The position numbers and the translations under genes were made by a program. A DNA stretch of 64,000 bases. It comes from Dyadobacter sp. UC 10 (lineage in GTDB: Bacteria; Bacteroidota; Bacteroidia; Cytophagales; Spirosomataceae). Positions 59,375-64,000 of the stretch are shown piece by piece. The first letter of the stretch is position 1, and each line of letters starts with the position of its first letter. The notes under the pieces are model-generated. The model made no database searches, had not been told where the DNA came from, and saw only the letters and a list, made by a program, of their open reading frames with translations. The DNA is taken from positions 2,326,001-2,390,000 of the forward strand of contig NZ_VSRN01000001.1 of the NCBI RefSeq assembly GCF_008369915.1, written 5' to 3'.

Positions 59375-61867
59375 TCATTTTTCAATAGCCGCCGGATCAA
59401 CCTTTACCTCTTCGTTTTTTTCCTTATTCTTCTCGCGCTTACGACGAAAAGCGAGCTTGATATTCACCTCCCCGTTTTCGTCAATAGCCCGGAGGAAAAT
59501 TTTTGAGCCGCCTTTTTTCTCTTCATTATTGGGGTCCAGCACGTAGGTAGAATCTCTCTTTTTGAGATTGCTGAGCGGGATTTGAATGTTTATATCTGTC
59601 TTATTACCAAAACTGTACACGCCGTCCAGATACAACGTAAGCACGTTGGATTCGATTTCCATAGGCGCGATCTCAATCTCCTGCCCTCTTAACCTGATGT
59701 TATTCCGGATCGGAGCAAATCTCACCTCTTCGAAGTTACGTTTTTTAAAGATGAGCTTTTTTATTTTCATAAACGGCTCAAAATTAATGATATAACCTCT
59801 CGTCAGATCAAAATTCAGCTCACCTTTCATGGTTGCCGGCATCAACCTGACATTGTTGTTCAGGTTCGCTTCAAATTTGAAATCGGTATTGAGAATACCT
59901 TTCAGATTATCACTGGTAATCGTTTTTTGTCCAAAATTATCGAAAGAACGAAATACGGAATGGACGTCTGCGTTCGACACTTTTCCGGTAACTGCCACCC
60001 GCGGCTGCCCTTTTCCTGAGTTTTCCATCACGCCCGAAACCCGGAAATTACCCTTTCCAAAGGCCTTCATGATAAAATATTCTATGGCAACTGCATTGTC
60101 CTTAATGGTGAACTCGCCTTTTACATCACGTGCCGTAAATTGCCGGTACTGAAGTTCTTTCGCGTCCAGCTTGGCCGTCACTTCCATTTTATCAATAGCA
60201 TTGTCCAGCAATTCCGATAGTTTGCGTTTTTTTCTTCTTTGCTGACTTTCGTTCTGCCTGGCAGCAAAAAGTCCTTCCAGCCAGTTCAGCTTCCACTTTG
60301 GAATATTGACATTCACTTTTGCACGCAATGGCTTTGGCGATCCGAATAAATAAGGGATAAGATCGAGTATCTGGCCGCGCATATAAAGCATATTCTGCCC
60401 GTCGTAAAAGTGCAGATCCTGAAAAACCACTGCCTTTTCATTGAAGTTGAAATCTCCCGTTATCCTCGACAATCGCACCTTTCTCGGTAAGTAGTCGAGT
60501 TCGATATTCTTGATCGAGGCTTTCCCAAATATCTTCCCGTCAAATCTGTCACGCTCCGAATTGTAAAAATTTTTTAAACTTCCGTTAAAGTGAAAATCGA
60601 TTTTAGCAGTACCGCGTTTGAATTTGTAGCGGCTTTCATCGAGCAGCGCGCCCAGGTTTGTCGAATCGGCGTCGACTCTTCCATCCAGTATGGCTCTGGG
60701 GTTACGGAAATCCTTCACTGAAAATTTAAATGTAAACGGGATTTTTTCGAAAAGACCAGTGACTTTAGGGGCGACGAGTGCCGAGTTCCAGATGTCAGGC
60801 AGATGCGATGTGTCGGCCTGGTTTGTAAATGTTCCAAACGCTTTCATTTGTCGTAAAAAGCCGACGGGCAGTTCATAATTAAAGGTATCCGTTTCAAATT
60901 TCACATCTACCCTTGCCTTGTTCTTTGACATCAGCTGACCGATTACTTTCACTTCAGTATCGACCTTCGCCTTGATTCCCAGCGAATCGATCTGTTTTCT
61001 CAGCCTTTCTGTCAGCAGCGGCAATGCATTTTTTACTTCAATTTTATCGGCAGTAAAATTCATCCTGAAATTTCTAACCGTGTCGGCGAAATCAAAATCG
61101 CCTGTAATACCGATTTTGTCGTGCGTCGCGCTTTCCAGTACGGAAGGATATATTCTCAATTTCTTAGCATCCGCGTCAAATGCGAGCGCCAGTGCCAGAT
61201 TAGTTTCCTGATTGATTAAAAAGCCCCCTTTTTCCGGTTTGAATGTAAGCCCTTTGAACAATACTGATCCGGCGAAACTGGCGTTTGTAGTTGTGTCGGT
61301 AGGCGTTACAATGTTCGTTGCATCATGGAAAAGCGCGCCATAGTATTTTTTCTTCACTGAATCTGCGAACGCCACCTCGAAATTTACAAACCGCAGGTTT
61401 CCGAACTTTTCAATAATGTTGCTACTTCCCGCCTTTTTATCTTTCTTTTTCTTCCCTCCGGACTGAAAGATAGTGAGGTTGGAGTACCCGTTGCGCATGG
61501 TAAACATGTTCAGTGAGCCATCCTGTAACACCAGGTTTTTCACCTTGACATTACCCTTATAAAATCCTTTGAGATCCAGAGCGACATGTACCAGTTCGGC
61601 TTCCAGAAACGGTTTATTGTGACTCGAATACAAACTATCCGTCAGCCTGACTTTGGAAAGCGTGAAGTTCAATCCCAACCCGCCGTAAAATGGCCGAAAT
61701 TTAAAATCGCCTATTTCAAGGTTTCCATTAAGGTTTTCATTGACTATTTCCTGAACACTTCTGAATATTTTTTCGCGATTTCTGTAAACCCAGATTTCGA
61801 CAGCCGCAAAAATGAAAACAGCGCAGAGGGCAACAATTCCAAAGATTTTTAAAACTCTTGCAAACAT
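59375..61867 (-). CDS. AsmA-like inner-membrane anchored protein
   Basis: 830 residues with one N-terminal membrane segment (VLKIFGIVALCAVFIFAAVEIWVY) and a long periplasmic part of repeated beta-strand units typical of AsmA/TamB/YhdP relatives (NENLNGNLEIGDFKFRPF at the start, LKKRDSTYVLDPNNEEKKGGSKIFLRA near the end). The tail is Lys/Glu-rich. Relatives are thought to help lipid transport to, or assembly of, the outer membrane. Monocistronic. Confidence 0.83.
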   Translation of the reverse strand: MFARVLKIFGIVALCAVFIFAAVEIWVYRNREKIFRSVQEIVNENLNGNLEIGDFKFRPFYGGLGLNFTLSKVRLTDSLYSSHNKPFLEAELVHVALDLKGFYKGNVKVKNLVLQDGSLNMFTMRNGYSNLTIFQSGGKKKKDKKAGSSNIIEKFGNLRFVNFEVAFADSVKKKYYGALFHDATNIVTPTDTTTNASFAGSVLFKGLTFKPEKGGFLINQETNLALALAFDADAKKLRIYPSVLESATHDKIGITGDFDFADTVRNFRMNFTADKIEVKNALPLLTERLRKQIDSLGIKAKVDTEVKVIGQLMSKNKARVDVKFETDTFNYELPVGFLRQMKAFGTFTNQADTSHLPDIWNSALVAPKVTGLFEKIPFTFKFSVKDFRNPRAILDGRVDADSTNLGALLDESRYKFKRGTAKIDFHFNGSLKNFYNSERDRFDGKIFGKASIKNIELDYLPRKVRLSRITGDFNFNEKAVVFQDLHFYDGQNMLYMRGQILDLIPYLFGSPKPLRAKVNVNIPKWKLNWLEGLFAARQNESQQRRKKRKLSELLDNAIDKMEVTAKLDAKELQYRQFTARDVKGEFTIKDNAVAIEYFIMKAFGKGNFRVSGVMENSGKGQPRVAVTGKVSNADVHSVFRSFDNFGQKTITSDNLKGILNTDFKFEANLNNNVRLMPATMKGELNFDLTRGYIINFEPFMKIKKLIFKKRNFEEVRFAPIRNNIRLRGQEIEIAPMEIESNVLTLYLDGVYSFGNKTDINIQIPLSNLKKRDSTYVLDPNNEEKKGGSKIFLRAIDENGEVNIKLAFRRKREKNKEKNEEVKVDPAAIEK

Positions 61868-62018
61868 GAACGAGGGGTTTTAACGCAACTTTTTCAATAA
61901 GGAAGCTTCACAGGCTGGTTCCTCAATATACATTTATTAATAATGTGCCAGGCTATATCCCGTCAAACCAAACCGGGCATGTTAAAGGTTCACCTTCGCT
62001 ATTCAAGGCAAAAAATTG

Positions 62019-62026
62019 TAGTTTTG
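62019..62026 (+). promoter_or_regulatory. Putative -7 element for lysS
   Basis: TAGTTTTG matches TAnnTTTG, 48 nt before the lysS ATG at 62075. It lies inside the in-frame upstream extension that was rejected as coding. Confidence 0.45.
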
Positions 62027-62074
62027 CGGACTCTTTGGAGATGGAAATACACTGACAAATTACATTGCTGCAAA

Positions 62075-63790
62075 ATGCTACTTAGCGAACAGGAAATATT
62101 GCGCCGCCAAAAGCGAGAGGAATTAATCCGAATGGGTATTGAACCCTACCCGGTTGAAGAATTCGTAGTCAACACTTATGTCTCTGATATTCTTAAGAAT
62201 TATGAGAACAATAAGATTGACTACAAGCATGTATCGATGGCGGGCAGGTTGATGGGCTTCCGGATTATGGGAAGCGCCGCATTCGCCGAATTCCAGGATA
62301 GCTCAGGGCGCATTCAGCTTTATTTCCGCAGAGACGATCTCTGCCCGGGAGAGGATAAAACGCTTTATAATACGGTATTTAAAAAGTTACTGGATATCGG
62401 TGACATTATCGGAATTACCGGTTTTGTTTTTACTACTCAGACGGGCGAAATTTCAATTCACGTCCAGGAATTCAAAATTTTGAACAAATCCCTGCGCCCG
62501 CTGCCGGTTGTGAAGCGGGATGAAGAAGGAAATATCTATGACGGATTTACGGATCCCGAACTCAGGTACCGCCAGCGCTACGTCGATCTGATCGTTAATC
62601 CTGATATCCGCGACATTTTTATCAAACGCGCCAGGATCATTACTACCATGCGTTCGTTTTTTGATTCAAATAATTGGCTGGAAGTTGAAACGCCCGTATT
62701 GCAATCAATCCACGGTGGTGCAGCAGCGCGCCCGTTTACCACCCACCATAATGCGCTGGACTTGGGATTATATCTACGCATTGCCACAGAACTACACCTC
62801 AAAAGGTTGATCGTCGGCGGTTTTGAAGGGGTTTATGAGTTTGGCAAGCTATTCAGGAATGAAGGAATGGACCGTACCCATAATCCGGAATTTACAACGG
62901 TAGAACTTTACGTAGCCTATAAAGATTATATCTGGATGATGAAAATGACCGAAGAGCTGCTGGAAAAAGTGGCAATTGCGGTCAATGGAACTACCAAAGC
63001 TGTATTCGGCGGTGTAGAGCTGGATTTCGCCGGACCTTACCCGAGGCTGAGCATCACGGATGCGATCCGTCAATATACGGGTTTGAATGTAGAAGAACTC
63101 GATGAAGTTGCGATCCGCGAGCAGTGCCGGACCTGGGGAATGGAAGTGAGCGACAGCATGGGCAAAGGCAAACTGATCGACGAAATTTTTGGAGAAAAGG
63201 TCGAAGAACATATTATCCAGCCCACTTTCATTACTGATCACCCTGTTGAGATGTCACCGCTTACTAAAAAGCACCGGACCAAACAGGGTATGGTAGAGCG
63301 TTTTGAACTTTTTGTAAACGGAAGGGAAATTGCAAATGCATATTCAGAGCTGAACGATCCGATCGAACAAAAGGAGCGCTTTGAGGATCAGCTAAAATTG
63401 AAAGAGCGTGGGGATGATGAGGCAATGGAAATGGATGATGACTTCATCAGGTCACTGGAATACGGGATGCCGCCAACATCAGGCATTGGTATCGGAATCG
63501 ACCGGCTGACCATGTTGCTGACCGACAATTCGAGCATTCAGGAAGTGATTTTCTTCCCGCAGATGCGTCCTGAGAAAAAAGTGGAAATTGCGAAGGAATC
63601 CGATTATATCAATGCTGGAGTGCCCGCAGTGTGGGTGCCTGCTTTGCAAAAAATGAATATTCTGACAATTGAGCAACTGAAAGCAGCTAATGCGAATAAA
63701 ATCTTCAATGATTTGGGAGGAATGCGCAAGAAGTTGAAAATTGACGAAAAAATGCCTCAGCTCGATGATGTAAAGTCCTGGGTTGAATAG
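62075..63790 (+). CDS. lysS: Lysyl-tRNA synthetase, class II
   Basis: 571 residues from ATG 62075 ([17 protein letters not shown]), chosen over an ATG 44 codons upstream that adds unrelated sequence. N-terminal OB anticodon-binding domain ([21 protein letters not shown]), then class II motifs: motif 1 near [20 protein letters not shown], motif 2 [15 protein letters not shown], motif 3 [14 protein letters not shown]. After the usual end ([10 protein letters not shown]) about 70 extra residues follow ([19 protein letters not shown] onward), a C-terminal extension seen in Bacteroidota LysRS. Confidence 0.95.
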   Translation: MLLSEQEILRRQKREELIRMGIEPYPVEEFVVNTYVSDILKNYENNKIDYKHVSMAGRLMGFRIMGSAAFAEFQDSSGRIQLYFRRDDLCPGEDKTLYNTVFKKLLDIGDIIGITGFVFTTQTGEISIHVQEFKILNKSLRPLPVVKRDEEGNIYDGFTDPELRYRQRYVDLIVNPDIRDIFIKRARIITTMRSFFDSNNWLEVETPVLQSIHGGAAARPFTTHHNALDLGLYLRIATELHLKRLIVGGFEGVYEFGKLFRNEGMDRTHNPEFTTVELYVAYKDYIWMMKMTEELLEKVAIAVNGTTKAVFGGVELDFAGPYPRLSITDAIRQYTGLNVEELDEVAIREQCRTWGMEVSDSMGKGKLIDEIFGEKVEEHIIQPTFITDHPVEMSPLTKKHRTKQGMVERFELFVNGREIANAYSELNDPIEQKERFEDQLKLKERGDDEAMEMDDDFIRSLEYGMPPTSGIGIGIDRLTMLLTDNSSIQEVIFFPQMRPEKKVEIAKESDYINAGVPAVWVPALQKMNILTIEQLKAANANKIFNDLGGMRKKLKIDEKMPQLDDVKSWVE

Positions 63791-63800
63791 ATCTAAAACT

Positions 63801-63830
63801 AAAAATGCCGCTCTTACGAACGGCATTTTT
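63801..63830. terminator. Bidirectional terminator between lysS and cold-shock gene
   Basis: AAAAATGCCG (63801-63810) pairs perfectly with CGGCATTTTT (63821-63830) around a 10-nt loop, with A/T runs on both sides. Confidence 0.88.
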
Positions 63831-63853
63831 AATTTCCCGCAAAAAAAATACAG

Positions 63854-64000
63854 TTATATTTTTTTTACCTGTACAGCATTCAGTCCTTTTTTCCCTTCAA
63901 CGACTTCGTATTCTACTTGGTCATTTTCACGGATAGTAAGTCCTCCCAATCCTGTCACATGGACAAAGATGTCTCTGTTTGTGTCGTCTTCAACGATGAA
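63854..64000 (-). CDS. Cold-shock domain protein, 3' part only
   Basis: The last 48 codons of a CspA-like gene on minus; the start lies beyond the window. The visible end reads FIVEDDTNRDIFVHVTGL, then IRENDQVEYEVVEGKKG and LNAVQVKKI, the OB-fold half with the RNP2-like DIFVH motif. An RNA/ssDNA chaperone. Confidence 0.9.
   Translation of the reverse strand, partial: FIVEDDTNRDIFVHVTGLGGLTIRENDQVEYEVVEGKKGLNAVQVKKI

Overview
The window is chromosomal DNA from a Bacteroidota bacterium, most likely order Cytophagales and Dyadobacter/Spirosoma-like. The evidence is internal: genes for type IX secretion and gliding (porT, gldH), several secreted proteins with type IX sorting tails, menaquinone biosynthesis, an amidophosphoribosyltransferase of the long Bacteroidota form, weak Shine-Dalgarno sequences, and promoters of the Bacteroidota TTTG-N19/20-TAnnTTTG type. 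That promoter is seen clearly before both tRNA genes and the integrase gene.

Layout. 1-8.8 kb is housekeeping: def-ruvX (minus), recJ-lptB (plus), a Cys/Lys-rich microprotein, a secreted protein, recO (minus), the purF-like gene, a secreted DUF6265-like protein and a small DMT transporter. 8.8-11 kb is an isolated nuoI-nuoJ-nuoK trio whose NuoI carries a long Pro/Lys/Ala-rich repeat tail. 11.1-18.6 kb is a surface-polysaccharide-like cluster: glycosyltransferase, heparinase II/III-like protein and a two-domain dehydrogenase on minus, with an oxidoreductase and a TIM-barrel protein divergent on plus. 18.9-24.9 kb holds three tandem paralogues of a secreted repeat protein with type IX sorting tails. 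25-36.2 kb has tRNA-Val, porT-ubiE, beta-barrel and nuclease-like proteins, a Fic gene behind a striking operator-like repeat array, a tandem pair of small membrane-anchored paralogues, a choice-of-anchor A protein and a di-haem peroxidase.

36.2-53.0 kb is a 16.7-kb integrative mobilizable element inserted at the 3' end of tRNA-Phe. It is bounded by an exact 24-bp direct repeat of the tRNA end. It has a tyrosine recombinase, a relaxase and MobC with a candidate oriT, and a replication/partition module (excisionase-like HTH, RepA-like ATPase, GGAAC iteron array, Toprim primase, ParA-like ATPase). Its cargo is a DNA phosphorothioation cluster: dndA convergent with dndB(DGQHR)-dndC-dndD-dndE. 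The usual DndFGH restriction partners are absent. Instead a RelA/SpoT-type nucleotidyltransferase gene overlaps the DGQHR gene by 4 nt at the head of the cluster. This is the best candidate in the window for an undescribed defence system: sulfur modification coupled to an alarmone-synthetase-like or tRNA-modifying effector.

53-64 kb is chromosome again: two Fe-S oxidoreductase subunits, a conserved hypothetical protein, gldH, an AI-2E-family permease, a lipoprotein-like protein, an orphan OmpR-type response regulator, an AsmA-like protein, lysS, and the 3' part of a cold-shock gene cut by the window edge. All function calls are from reading the sequence; no database search was run.
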